Below, piece after piece: positions 14,053 to 21,882 of a stretch of DNA of 64,000 nucleotides. Within the stretch, counting starts at the first letter, position 1. Each line of letters opens with the position of its first letter. The stretch is from a virus. A program made the position numbers and the translations under genes. The notes below the pieces were generated by a model. The model was not told the DNA's origin. It saw nothing but the letters and a program-made list of their open reading frames with translations, and ran no database searches. The stretch spans positions 1 through 64,000 of IMG/VR virus record IMGVR_UViG_3300044699_000032; one strand, 5' to 3'.

Positions 14053-15005
14053 CGCGGCGCGTCGCGGCGCTCCGCATCGCGCCGCAGCGCATCGCGCCGC
14101 GCCTCTCCGCATCGCCTCGCGACGCAACGCCTCGCGTCTCACCGCCCCGCGCCGCTACGCTTCGCAACGCCACGCACCTCCCCGCGACGCTCCGCTGCTC
14201 GCCGCATCGCACCGCAGCGCATCGCAACGCATCGCATCGCAAGTTTTCGTTTTTGTCCTTTCTTTTTCACCGCGCCGCGTCGCCGCGCAACGCAAGCCCT
14301 CGCGGCGCAACGCCTCGCATCGCAGCGCACCGCGACGCTACGCTTCTCTACGCCACGCATCTCGCCACGTCGCTGCGCGACTCTTCGCGTCGCTTCGCAG
14401 CGCGACGCTACGCAACGCCCCGCTACTCGGCTCGACTCCCTGCAACGCTTCGCAGCGCAACGCCCCGCTGCGCCACTCTGCTCGACGCCGCGCATCGCAT
14501 CGCCGCACCCCGCAACTCGGCTCGGCGCTTCGCAGCGCCACGCACGGCAGCGCAAACGCAACGCATGTTTCATTTGTTTGTATTTTCCGGCGCATCGCTC
14601 TACGCGACGCAACGCCTCGCCCCGCCGCGCCTCGCGTCGCGACGCCCCTCTCCACCGCTCGACGCACCGCGTCGCAACGCCACGCTTCGCATCGCACCGC
14701 AGCGCAACGCCACGCGCCGCCGCGCACCGCGGCTCTCCACAGCGCTTCGCAGCGCCCCGCAGCGCTTCTCCACGCAACGCAACGCAAGTTTGGTTTGTCA
14801 ATTTTGCCCGCGCCTCGCACCGCGTCTCCCCGCCTCGCTGCGCCCCGCACCGCAACGCAACGCAACGCTCCTCACCGCATCGCAGCGCCACGCCACGCCC
14901 CGCGTCTCTCCGCAGCGCCGCGCAGCTCTGCGCTTCGCAACGCCTCTCTGCGCAGCTCAACTCAGCGCCCCGCATCGCAACGCAACTCGATTCAACCCAA
15001 CGCAA
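14053..15005 (+). repeat. CGCNN pentamer array A (four blocks)
   Basis: Almost every fifth base starts a CGC (sometimes CTC) followed by two variable bases. Blocks: 14053-14242 (38 units, no slip), 14271-14555 (57 units, no slip), 14591-14787 and 14809-15005 (about 39 units each, one 2-base slip each). T-rich linkers of 28, 35 and 21 bases separate them. Block ends resemble each other (CGCAACGCAACGCAA or similar). The array runs up to the ribosome site AGGAG of the next gene. The long open frames it produces on both strands are a by-product of the repeat pattern, not genes. Confidence 0.9.
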
Positions 15006-15018
15006 CAGGAGAACTAAA

Positions 15019-15606
15019 ATGCGACAGGTTAAGGTCTTTATCGAAAACATCCCCGGCAGTCCCTATTCGCAATCGGCACAGCACGACGCGCCCATGCTCG
15101 ATCGCGAAAGTCACGACGATTACGACCGCCGGACATGGCGCAAGAAATGCACGGTCGGCCGCGACGGCGTCGTTGCGATCCCGGCCATGGGGCTCAAGCA
15201 ATGCCTCGACACAGCCGCGTTCAAACTCGGTTTGAAAGTACCGAACCGACGCGGCGCAACGTACAAATCATTCTTTGCCAGCGGCGTGATCTGCGATAGC
15301 GATGTGCCCATCAGCAATGGGAAGCCGCTCAAGCCGGATGACGCCGAGATGGTCACGATCAGCGCAAGCAGCACGGGCGAACGCGGCGGCGGCAAACGTG
15401 TCCCGCGTCGTTTTCCGGTGTTTGATAAATGGCACGGTGTTGCGAGTTTTACGATTTTGGACGATCTAATTACCGAAGCGATTTTCGAGCACCACTGCAA
15501 AACTGCCGGTATGGTCGTTGGTATTGGTCGCTTCAGACCGGAAAAAGGCGGCACTAACGGCAGATTTAAGGTTTCGAAATTCGAGTGGGCCGATGTAAAA
15601 ATTTAA
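15019..15606 (+). CDS. RAMP-like (Cas5/Cas7-type fold?) phage protein, 195 aa
   Basis: ATG at 15019 follows AGGAGAAC. The order of elements is: an opening beta-strand with Pro-Gly-Ser-Pro-Tyr-Ser-Gln-Ser, a helix introduced by Ile-Pro-Ala-Met-Gly-Leu-Lys-Gln (compare the Pro-Gly-Ser-Ser-Leu-Lys-Gly helix start of RAMP proteins), Arg-Val-Pro-Arg-Arg-Phe-Pro-Val, and a C-terminal glycine-rich loop Gly-Ile-Gly-Arg-Phe-Arg-Pro followed by Gly-Gly-Thr-Asn-Gly-Arg-Phe. I remember this as a recurring phage family near recombination genes. The RAMP resemblance is my own inference and needs structure prediction. Flanked on both sides by CGCNN arrays. Confidence 0.55.
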   Translation: MRQVKVFIENIPGSPYSQSAQHDAPMLDRESHDDYDRRTWRKKCTVGRDGVVAIPAMGLKQCLDTAAFKLGLKVPNRRGATYKSFFASGVICDSDVPISNGKPLKPDDAEMVTISASSTGERGGGKRVPRRFPVFDKWHGVASFTILDDLITEAIFEHHCKTAGMVVGIGRFRPEKGGTNGRFKVSKFEWADVKI

Positions 15607-15612
15607 CAACGC

Positions 15613-15772
15613 CGCGCCGCATCGCTTCGCAGCGCAGCGCAACGCCGCGCAACTCGCCGCTTCGCAACGCAACGCAACGCCTCACGGCACCGCTCAACGC
15701 GGCTCTCCGCACCGCTCCGCAGCGCCCCGCAGCGCCGCGCCTCGCATCTCGTCTCCGCGCCACGCATCGCAA
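15613..15772 (+). repeat. CGCNN pentamer array B
   Basis: 32 units in perfect phase over 160 bases, filling nearly all the space between the stop at 15606 and the ribosome site of the gene at 15800. Same unit pattern as array A, with CTC variants and a final CGCAT-CGCAA. Confidence 0.9.
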
Positions 15773-15799
15773 GCCCACTTGATTTTGAAGGAATGTCAA

Positions 15800-16312
15800 A
15801 TGGCAAAAACAATGTTTGAACGATCCAAAGAAACCGAGCAGCTTATCAATTATCTGCGCTTGAACGACAAGGGCGCACTCGTAACGTACACCGATCTGTC
15901 GACGTTGATTGGCGACAAGGTCGACGCGCGCTATGCAAAACTGATCTCCGCTCGAAAACTTTTGCAGCGCGACCATAATCAGGTTTGGGTTTGCGTACAG
16001 CCGCGCGTCGGAGTGCAACGACTGACCGACCTCGAAATAGCGGAACGCTTGCCTAAGTTTTGGTTGATGGGCGCGCGTAGCAAGTTGAAGCGCGGCGGCA
16101 CCCAAGCCGAAGTCGTAGAGTTACGCCAGCTTGACGCCGATCAACAGACGCGGTTTGGCGTTGATTGCATTCAACGTGAGTTGGCTTTCGACGCCTTGTC
16201 GCGCGCGACGCGACGCAAGATGGAAAGGGTAGCGCGCGGCACATCCAACGATTTGCCCGCGTTTACGGCGATTGAATGGGCGATCTCTTTAAGCCCGAAG
16301 AATCTGAAATGA
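15800..16312 (+). CDS. Winged-helix-like protein (170 aa)
   Basis: ATG at 15800 behind GAAGGAA. The N-terminal 80 residues have a winged-helix look: Leu-Val-Thr-Tyr-Thr-Asp-Leu-Ser-Thr-Leu-Ile-Gly, then Ser-Ala-Arg-Lys-Leu-Leu and Arg-Leu-Thr-Asp-Leu-Glu-Ile. The rest is helical and basic (Arg-Arg-Lys-Met-Glu-Arg). The layout recalls small phage proteins of unknown function near recombinases. Its stop is immediately followed by array C. Confidence 0.55.
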   Translation: MAKTMFERSKETEQLINYLRLNDKGALVTYTDLSTLIGDKVDARYAKLISARKLLQRDHNQVWVCVQPRVGVQRLTDLEIAERLPKFWLMGARSKLKRGGTQAEVVELRQLDADQQTRFGVDCIQRELAFDALSRATRRKMERVARGTSNDLPAFTAIEWAISLSPKNLK

Positions 16313-16316
16313 ACAA

Positions 16317-16898
16317 CGCCGCGCTCCGCGACGCAACGCGACGCCTCGCAACGCGACGCATCGCAGCGCATCACGCCGCCACGCCACGCATCTCACCGCC
16401 TCGCGCCGCAGCGCTACTCGTCGCAGCGCCACTCTCCGCGCCGCATCGCGTCGCGTCGTCCCGCGTCTCGCCGCTTCGCATCGCGTCTCTGCGCCTCGCA
16501 GCGCCCCGCCACGCCCCGCAACGCATCTCCGCGCCCCGCACCGCGGCGCAACGCCCCGCCGCTCTCCGCAGCGCGACGCAACGCAACGTTTTGGTTTGGC
16601 AATTTCGCGACGCGCCGCATCGCCGCTCGCCGCTTCGCCTCGCGTCGCCACGCCTCTCGGCGCTTCGCAGTGCGCCGCCACGCTACGCCACGCCGCGCTG
16701 CGCACCTCAACCGCATCGCTGCGCTCCTCGCCGCTTCTCCACGCCCCGCAACGCAACGCAAGTTTTGTTTGGCGATTTCCCACCGCGCCGCATCGCCTCT
16801 CATCGCCACGCCGCGCGTCGCTACGCCCCTCTTCGCGACGCTTCGCGCCGCCACTCTTCGCTGCGCCCCGCTTCTCCACGCCCCGCAACGCAACGCAA
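16317..16898 (+). repeat. CGCNN pentamer array C (three blocks)
   Basis: Blocks 16317-16586 (54 units, no slip), 16606-16761 (31 units plus one inserted base) and 16784-16898 (23 units, no slip). The linkers 16587-16605 and 16762-16783 share a GTTTTG(G)TTTGGC(A/G)ATTT core with the last linker of array A. The array ends CGCAACGCAACGCAA just before GAGGAATGAT and the ATG at 16915. Confidence 0.9.
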
Positions 16899-16914
16899 CG
16901 TTCTGAGGAATGAT

Positions 16915-17943
16915 ATGACCGCACCTGTACGCAAGTTCGAAGACAAGCCGGCGGTTCGTGAGCAAGTTCCAATCTTGGTCGGCTGATGGGGCCGAGTGGA
17001 ATCGGGCAAGACCTATTCGGCCCTGCGGCTCGCGACCGGCATTCAGCAAGTGGTCGGCGGGGACATCTATGTCGTCGACAGCGAAGCAAGACGAAGCCTG
17101 CACTACGCCGATGATTTCAAATTCCAACACATCCAGTTTGATCCGCCGTTCGGCTCGCTCGATTATCTCGCGGCCATTCGTCATTGCGTGGCAAAGGGCG
17201 CGAAGGTTGTGATCATCGACTCGATGTCGCATGAGCACACCGGCCCTGGCGGCTATCTGCAAACGCAAGACGCCGAAGTAGAGCGCATGGCTGGCAACGA
17301 TATGGCCAAGCGTGAGCGCGTGAAAATGGCCGCTTGGATCAAGCCGGCGTACCTGCGCGGGCAGATGATCAGCGGCATCCTGCAACTCAATGTCGATTTG
17401 ATTTTCTGTTTCCGGGCGAAAGAAAAGATCAAGCCCAAGCCCGGCGGCAATCCGATTGAACTCGGATGGATGCCAATCGCTGGCGACGAACTGCTGTTTG
17501 AGATGACAACGAATTGCCTGTTGTTGCCGAAGGCGGGCGGCGTGCCGACGTGGAGATCGGACCAGATCGGCGAAAAATTAATGATGAAGCTGCCGAAGCA
17601 GTTCGAGGCGGTGTTTGAGAAAAGCAAGCCGCTGGATGAAGAGATTGGCCGCAAGCTTGCCGAGTGGGCGAAGGGCGGTGTGGCTAGGACTGCGCCGGTA
17701 TCGCCACCGGAGGAAGATTTTGACCAAGCCGAGATGGACGTCGGTGATGAAGTGGATTCCGATCTGGTCGCGGCGCACATGGAGCGGTGCGCTGCAGCGG
17801 CGGCGCGGGGATGGGAGGCGTTGCGGATTGAATGGGAGAGCACGCCGGACCCGATCGCGGACATCTTGCGGGGGCCGCATTTGCCGCGATGGAAAGCGAT
17901 AGCAAAGGCGGCGAAGCCTGCCGGGGAACAGGAGTCCGTGTGA
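16915..17943 (+). CDS. RecA-fold/AAA phage ATPase (Sak4-like, frameshifted)
   Basis: ATG at 16915 with GAGGAA upstream. The first 24 residues end at a false stop (16984-16986). An indel there leads into Met-Gly-Pro-Ser-Gly and Gly-Lys-Thr-Tyr-Ser-Ala-Leu-Arg-Leu-Ala, a Walker A motif. Walker B is Val-Val-Ile-Ile-Asp-Ser-Met-Ser-His-Glu. Later come Leu-Ile-Phe-Cys-Phe-Arg-Ala-Lys-Glu-Lys and Pro-Thr-Trp-Arg-Ser-Asp-Gln. About 342 residues with an acidic C-terminal tail. This matches phage AAA/Sak4-type single-strand annealing ATPases and pairs functionally with the exonuclease upstream. Confidence 0.75.
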
Positions 17944-18012
17944 ATGAACGCGATCGTGCTGATCAGCCTGCTGGCGTTCCTGCTAATCGCTTGCCAGATG
18001 CCGCTGCGATAG
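17944..18012 (+). CDS. Possible tiny lipoprotein (22 aa)
   Basis: Begins one base after the preceding stop. The whole peptide is a hydrophobic helix ending in Leu-Leu-Ile-Ala-Cys-Gln, a lipobox-like sequence. Very short, so the call is weak. Confidence 0.3.
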   Translation: MNAIVLISLLAFLLIACQMPLR

Positions 18013-18016
18013 GAAC

Positions 18017-18040
18017 CCCTTGGGCGCGGACGCCCAAGGG
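18017..18040 (+). terminator. Strong hairpin after the ATPase gene
   Basis: CCCTTGGGCG pairs perfectly with CGCCCAAGGG around CGGA. It follows the last rightward gene of the recombination set by four bases. No T-run, but the stem is very stable. Confidence 0.6.
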
Positions 18041-18080
18041 TAGGACTTGCGGGGCCTTACGAGCGGCCGGATTTTAGACG

Positions 18081-18109
18081 AAAAAAAAACCCCGGCGAGA
18101 AGACCGGGG
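18081..18109 (-). terminator. Rho-independent terminator, minus strand
   Basis: Reading leftward, CCGGGG/CCCCGG (minus-strand CCCCGG...CCGGGG) closes an eight-base loop and is followed by nine Ts (A-run 18081-18089). It would stop the long leftward late transcript from entering the rightward early genes. Confidence 0.75.
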
Positions 18110-18184
18110 GCTTGGGAGGCGAAGAAGTTGCGCTACGAATTACATATTGGGCGTTGGTCGCGCCCCTAAACCCTGGAGCTTCAA

Positions 18185-18560
18185 ATGAAACATTCCAAGT
18201 TGCCCGACACAATCCCGACCGTGCTGCATTACGACGGAGCCAACGGCGGCAATCATACCGGCACTGATGGCGTAAGAGACGTGTTCATGTTGGATGCCAA
18301 GCATCTGGTTGCAGGTTTCGATGGGCTTACGAATTGGGAACCCAGGCGAAGACATCATCGCCATCAGCAATTATGACGGCAAACTCAAAGACCTCTTCCT
18401 TACACAGCCATACGAAGCAGCAGCGTTGAGGATCACCGGCGATAGCCTCGACGTGCTAATCTTCGACACGACCGTGAAGGAAGTGAAATCGATGATCGTC
18501 TTCGGCGATCCGTTGCCTTCATATGAGTTGAGACGGGAGCGTCAGCGTAGCCACGGGTAG
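18185..18560 (+). CDS. Hypothetical protein (about 125 aa, frameshifted)
   Basis: ATG at 18185 behind GGAGC. The frame breaks near 18340 and continues as Gly-Glu-Asp-Ile-Ile-Ala-Ile-Ser-Asn-Tyr-Asp-Gly to 18560. Small alpha/beta protein of unknown family, convergent with the lysis genes and read opposite to them. Confidence 0.55.
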
Positions 18561-18605
18561 CCGTCGAGTAGCCGAGCAAGCCCGACACCCACACCACGAC
18601 TGCTA

Positions 18606-18761
18606 TTAGATAAGCAAGGCGACGACGGCTTGTCCGGCCTTGTAGACCAGTGGATCAATCCCGATCCCGAGCCATTTCAGCACCCACAGAATGCACGCGG
18701 CGATCAGGATGATGACCGCAATGTGCAGCAGCAGGTAAAGGAAACTGACGAGCAGGTTCAT
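18606..18761 (-). CDS. Small membrane protein (51 aa)
   Basis: Good ribosome site (AGGAGA, six bases before ATG). Residues 3-28 are a strong transmembrane helix, followed by a short amphipathic tail (Leu-Gly-Ile-Gly-Ile-Asp-Pro-Leu-Val-Tyr). Last gene of the leftward block, so part of the lysis or membrane cluster. Confidence 0.6.
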   Translation of the reverse strand: MNLLVSFLYLLLHIAVIILIAACILWVLKWLGIGIDPLVYKAGQAVVALLI

Positions 18762-18771
18762 GATCACTCTC

Positions 18772-18858
18772 CTACAGTATCAGCCACACGATCCCTACGA
18801 CCATGAGAGGCCATCCGACTAGCCAGAAACACAACGCTGCGAGTGCACCGTTTTCCAT
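18772..18858 (-). CDS. Tiny membrane peptide (28 aa)
   Basis: ATG at 18858 begins beside the stop of the upstream gene. The peptide is a single hydrophobic helix with several Trp residues (Phe-Trp-Leu-Val-Gly-Trp-Pro). Supported mainly by position in a run of membrane-peptide genes. Confidence 0.45.
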   Translation of the reverse strand: MENGALAALCFWLVGWPLMVVGIVWLIL

Positions 18859-18859
18859 C

Positions 18860-18967
18860 TTATGGTTCGACCTCCCACAGCCCCGCGCCGTAGCCGACGA
18901 GCGCAATGACGATCAGGCCAAGGATGATCGCGCCGGCGATCCAGACAGTGAGCGGGACTCGGTTCAT
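18860..18967 (-). CDS. Single-span membrane peptide (35 aa)
   Basis: The ATG at 18967 is preceded by AAGGTG. One transmembrane helix (Ile-Ala-Gly-Ala-Ile-Ile-Leu-Gly-Leu-Ile-Val-Ile) with a short tail. The longer open frame upstream overlaps the holin-like gene and is unlikely to be used. Confidence 0.5.
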   Translation of the reverse strand: MNRVPLTVWIAGAIILGLIVIALVGYGAGLWEVEP

Positions 18968-19026
18968 GGTGGCACCTTGAACAACATGTGAATCTTTGAT
19001 TGGTGACGAGGCCACGTCGTTGCCGT

Positions 19027-19271
19027 TAAGATCGCCTGCGTCTTTCCGGCACGATGCACCGTGATAGAATTTCACGGACGTTCTGCTGTGAATCAAAGAT
19101 TGATTTCAACAGCGCTTCACGCTCGGAAAAGCTGCGCGTGCCCTGCGCGTATAGAATGAACACCACGCCCGCGATGATAGGCGGACTGCACCAGCAGAAA
19201 CCGGCTGACTAGCCGAGCGCGGTACTAAGCCGCTTGCAAACTTTTGCGCTTTCCTCGACTGGTCCGGCCAT
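19027..19271 (-). CDS. Holin-like protein 2 (frameshifted paralogue)
   Basis: ATG at 19271 overlaps the corrected stop of holin-like protein 1 (TAATG) and has GGGAGCG upstream. It starts Met-Ala-Gly-Pro-Val-Glu-Glu, like its neighbour, then after an indel near 19210 shows one transmembrane segment (Ile-Ile-Ala-Gly-Val-Val-Phe-Ile-Leu-Tyr) and a helical tail with Ser-Glu-Arg-Glu-Ala-Leu-Leu. The parallel build shows tandem duplication. Probably a holin or anti-holin partner. Confidence 0.55.
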
Positions 19272-19498
19272 TATCGCTCCCTATTTTTGGCTGACAGCTT
19301 GCCATCGCCTTCTCTGTCAGCCTCTCCCAAATCGCTTGATTATCGGTGAACCGCTTGCCTTGCTCGTGCTGCAACCAAGTTGAAAAGCCGATGTAGAAAA
19401 TGTTGAACACCGACGAGCGCCAAGATCATCGGCGTCGTGGTGAGCGACTCGATCAGCGTTCGCGCTGTCGAGCCGGCTTCCTCGACCGGGCCGGGCAT
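19271..19498 (-). CDS. Holin-like protein 1 (frameshifted)
   Basis: The ATG at 19498 overlaps the endolysin stop (TGATG). It starts Met-Pro-Gly-Pro-Val-Glu-Glu-Ala-Gly, with one membrane segment (Met-Ile-Leu-Ala-Leu-Val, then Phe-Asn-Ile-Phe-Tyr-Ile-Gly-Phe) interrupted by an indel near 19410, and a soluble tail with Trp-Glu-Arg-Leu-Thr-Glu. Without a second indel near 19285 the frame would run on to 19225. Position next to the endolysin and the single membrane span suggest a holin. Confidence 0.55.
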
Positions 19499-21146
19499 CA
19501 CATCATCTCAACGTCTGTCGCGCCGCCCACGATGACCACGCGCGCACTGCCGGGCGGATCGATGGTGATGGTGATCGTCGGCACAACATCAGTCGGCGGG
19601 ATTGGCGGCTCTATCGGCGGCTCTTCGCCGACCAGCCGCTGGACCTCCAACAGCATCTCGTTGGCCTGATCCTTTAGCTCGACTTCCCGGCGATTGATCG
19701 GACCCCAATGCTGGCGAAGCGAGCGCAGCCCGAGTGCGGTCACGAAGGCATGGAACACAGGACAATACTTTGAGAGGAACTGATATCGGGCACCATCGCC
19801 GCTGCCGAAGTTGTCGAGATCGTTCGCGTCCGGTTTGACGCCCTCCTGAAACTCCATCAGGAAGCCGTTGGGGTTTTCCCAGAATTCCGCCAGCAGCGGC
19901 GCGATCGCCGAGTCGCACGAGCGGATGTTCCATGACGTCTGATACATGCCGGCTTCCGCCGTGTCGCTCTGCACATTGGAAGCCGACATGTCACGGCCCT
20001 CGCAGTATCGGCCAGATGACTCGCGAGGACCAAGCCCGAGCATGAGCGCGAACAGGTGCCGCAGCGTGTCGATACCGTCCTGCTGTTATCCATGCCGAGC
20101 GCGTCGAATTTCTCGTCGTACCAAGCCAGCACGTCCTTATCTTCATTGCCGGTGTTCTTGCGCGCCATGCGCACCGCCGCCGGATCGACATCGGCCAGCC
20201 ATTTCTGCGCGAGCGCGAAGCACAGGGCAACGCCCTGCGTATAGCCGAGCGGCATCTTGCCCCGGTTGTTCCAGTTGTAATTTGCGATCTCCGAACGCTC
20301 GACTGCGTCGCAGATATCGGCGATGAGCTTGGGCGACAGGGGTTCGACTCCATTGGTCTTGCGCGACTCCAAGTCGTCGAGTTCGTCCCAAGTGTCCGGC
20401 CCGACGATGCCGTCAGCGCCGAGCCCGGTCGCCCGCTGGAAGCCTTTGACGCCGCCCTCGGTGATCGAGCCGAAGTCACCGTCCGCCGGGATAATGCCGA
20501 GCACGGTCTGCACCTGTGCGACATCCGGTCCGGTGTCGCCCTTGCCGATCGTCGGGTGATCGCCCGGCTCTACCGGCGGGCCGGGCGGCTCGGGTTCGGG
20601 CACTGGGGCGATGGCCTTGCCGGCAAGCGACTCGGCGATCGCGCGGCAGATCGGATCGAACTTGGCTTCGTAGATGCCTTCGTCTGCCTTCGAGTCGACG
20701 AAAGCAAGGTTTCGATCAGGACCGAGACTTCGTCGCAGGCATTTAGGAACTTGAGATCGGTGCGCTTCTTTGGCCCGCGATTGATCAGGCCGGACGCCGA
20801 GCAGATCGCATCGACCACATCGTCAGCAACTTCGCTGCCCGCCGATGATACGTAAAGCACCTCGCTTCCCATCGGCTTGCTGGTCGTTTGATATGCATTG
20901 AAAGTGCACCGACACGTCGAGATCATGCGACGGCTGGCTGTTGTGGAAATTCACGATGCGATTGAGGTTGTCGCTTTGCGTCGTGCTGACGTCATCGTGG
21001 AAGACCGTCGTGGTGACGCCCGCATTGCGCAGATAGGTTGCGACCTTCTCGACGACGCGCCGGGCTTCGTCGACTTCGTCGAGGTAGCCAGACGCGCCAC
21101 GGATTTTCTTACCGTGGCCGGATGAGATCACGATGCTCTTGGTCAT
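19498..21146 (-). CDS. Three-domain endolysin (frameshifted)
   Basis: About 548 residues across breaks near 20870, 20700 and 20060. Domain order: Amidase_3-type N-acetylmuramoyl-L-alanine amidase (Val-Ile-Ser-Ser-Gly-His-Gly at the start, later Leu-Asp-Val-Ser-Val-His-Phe and a Glu near Asp-Glu-Val-Ser-Val-Leu-Ile-Glu), a proline linker, a PG-binding repeat (Gly-Phe-Gln-Arg with Asp-Gly-Ile-Val-Gly-Pro-Asp-Thr-Trp), and a C-terminal lysozyme or transglycosylase-like domain with Arg-Glu-Ser-Ser-Gly-Arg-Tyr and Gln-Thr-Ser-Trp-Asn. Two potential cell-wall cuts in one protein. The last 30 residues are Pro/Thr/Ile-rich. Confidence 0.75.
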
Positions 21147-21171
21147 TGGTGTTTACCTTTGGCGCGCCATG

Positions 21172-21870
21172 CTATGCCCACGACGCAATGATGGCAGCGT
21201 TGCCATCAGCAGTAGCACCAGTCATGGTGAAGGTTACAGTCGTGTTGACAGAGGCAACGGTGTCAACATGGACATACTCAAAATTCATAGCAGAAGTGGT
21301 GAATTGTTCTGCTTGCTCCACAAACGGTGCGCTGACCGACATTGCAATGTCAGAACCAGCGCCTGATTCGAAGGCCATTCCAACTGCAAAACCATTTGCA
21401 TTCACAAGAACGCTAGAGATAGCAACACTATTTGCGGCACCGGAATTATTGACACCGGTGAAGGTTGTGGTGCCAACCGCCATGTTGACGGTCCAATAAG
21501 CAAACTGCCATCGAAAGCCAGTGCCGCCGCTAGTAAACACGATATTTGCAGTGGTCCCGGTCGGCACGTTCACGGCAAAAATAGCAGCATCAATACCAAT
21601 GGAAGCCTGAAACCCGGTCGCAACGCGCGTGGCAGATATTCCCCCAACGGTACAGGTTATGGCACCAGAAGGAGAAGATTGCACGGCCGCCGTGATAATG
21701 ACCCATCTATCGGAAGCGGCTGTCCCTATGGCTTGCGAGGTAAAAGTGTTAGAGGCTGCTGTCGTTTCATCAAACGTCGCTGCGCGAAACGTCAGATTGC
21801 TGTGCGCTGCAGCAGCAGCCACGGTCGGATTGTTGCGCACCTGCGCGGTGCGCGCGAGCATGGTCAGCAT
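21172..21870 (-). CDS. Beta-rich virion protein (232 aa)
   Basis: An intact frame rich in Thr, Ala, Val and Ser, with regular beta-strand spacing and almost no charged helices, typical of tail or decoration proteins. No recognised motif. It lies between the tail-fibre genes and the endolysin, so a tail-tip accessory or receptor-binding role is likely. Confidence 0.6.
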   Translation of the reverse strand: MLTMLARTAQVRNNPTVAAAAAHSNLTFRAATFDETTAASNTFTSQAIGTAASDRWVIITAAVQSSPSGAITCTVGGISATRVATGFQASIGIDAAIFAVNVPTGTTANIVFTSGGTGFRWQFAYWTVNMAVGTTTFTGVNNSGAANSVAISSVLVNANGFAVGMAFESGAGSDIAMSVSAPFVEQAEQFTTSAMNFEYVHVDTVASVNTTVTFTMTGATADGNAAIIASWA

Positions 21871-21882
21871 TGAGCGGAGTCC

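Noticed and set aside
13765-15606. A 613-codon Arg/Ala/Ser/Pro-rich open frame (and similar frames on both strands across the arrays)
   Set aside because: Frame openness follows from the CGCNN pattern, which cannot form stop codons in forward frames. There is no suitable start, and the true gene at 15019 has its own ribosome site.
14053-16898. CRISPR array
   Set aside because: No conserved repeat of 24-40 bases alternates with unique spacers of constant length, and no cas operon is present. The period is five bases and block lengths vary.
14053-16898. Diversity-generating retroelement targets
   Set aside because: No reverse transcriptase gene and no template/variable repeat pair is visible. 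Variable bases in the pentamers are not limited to adenine positions.
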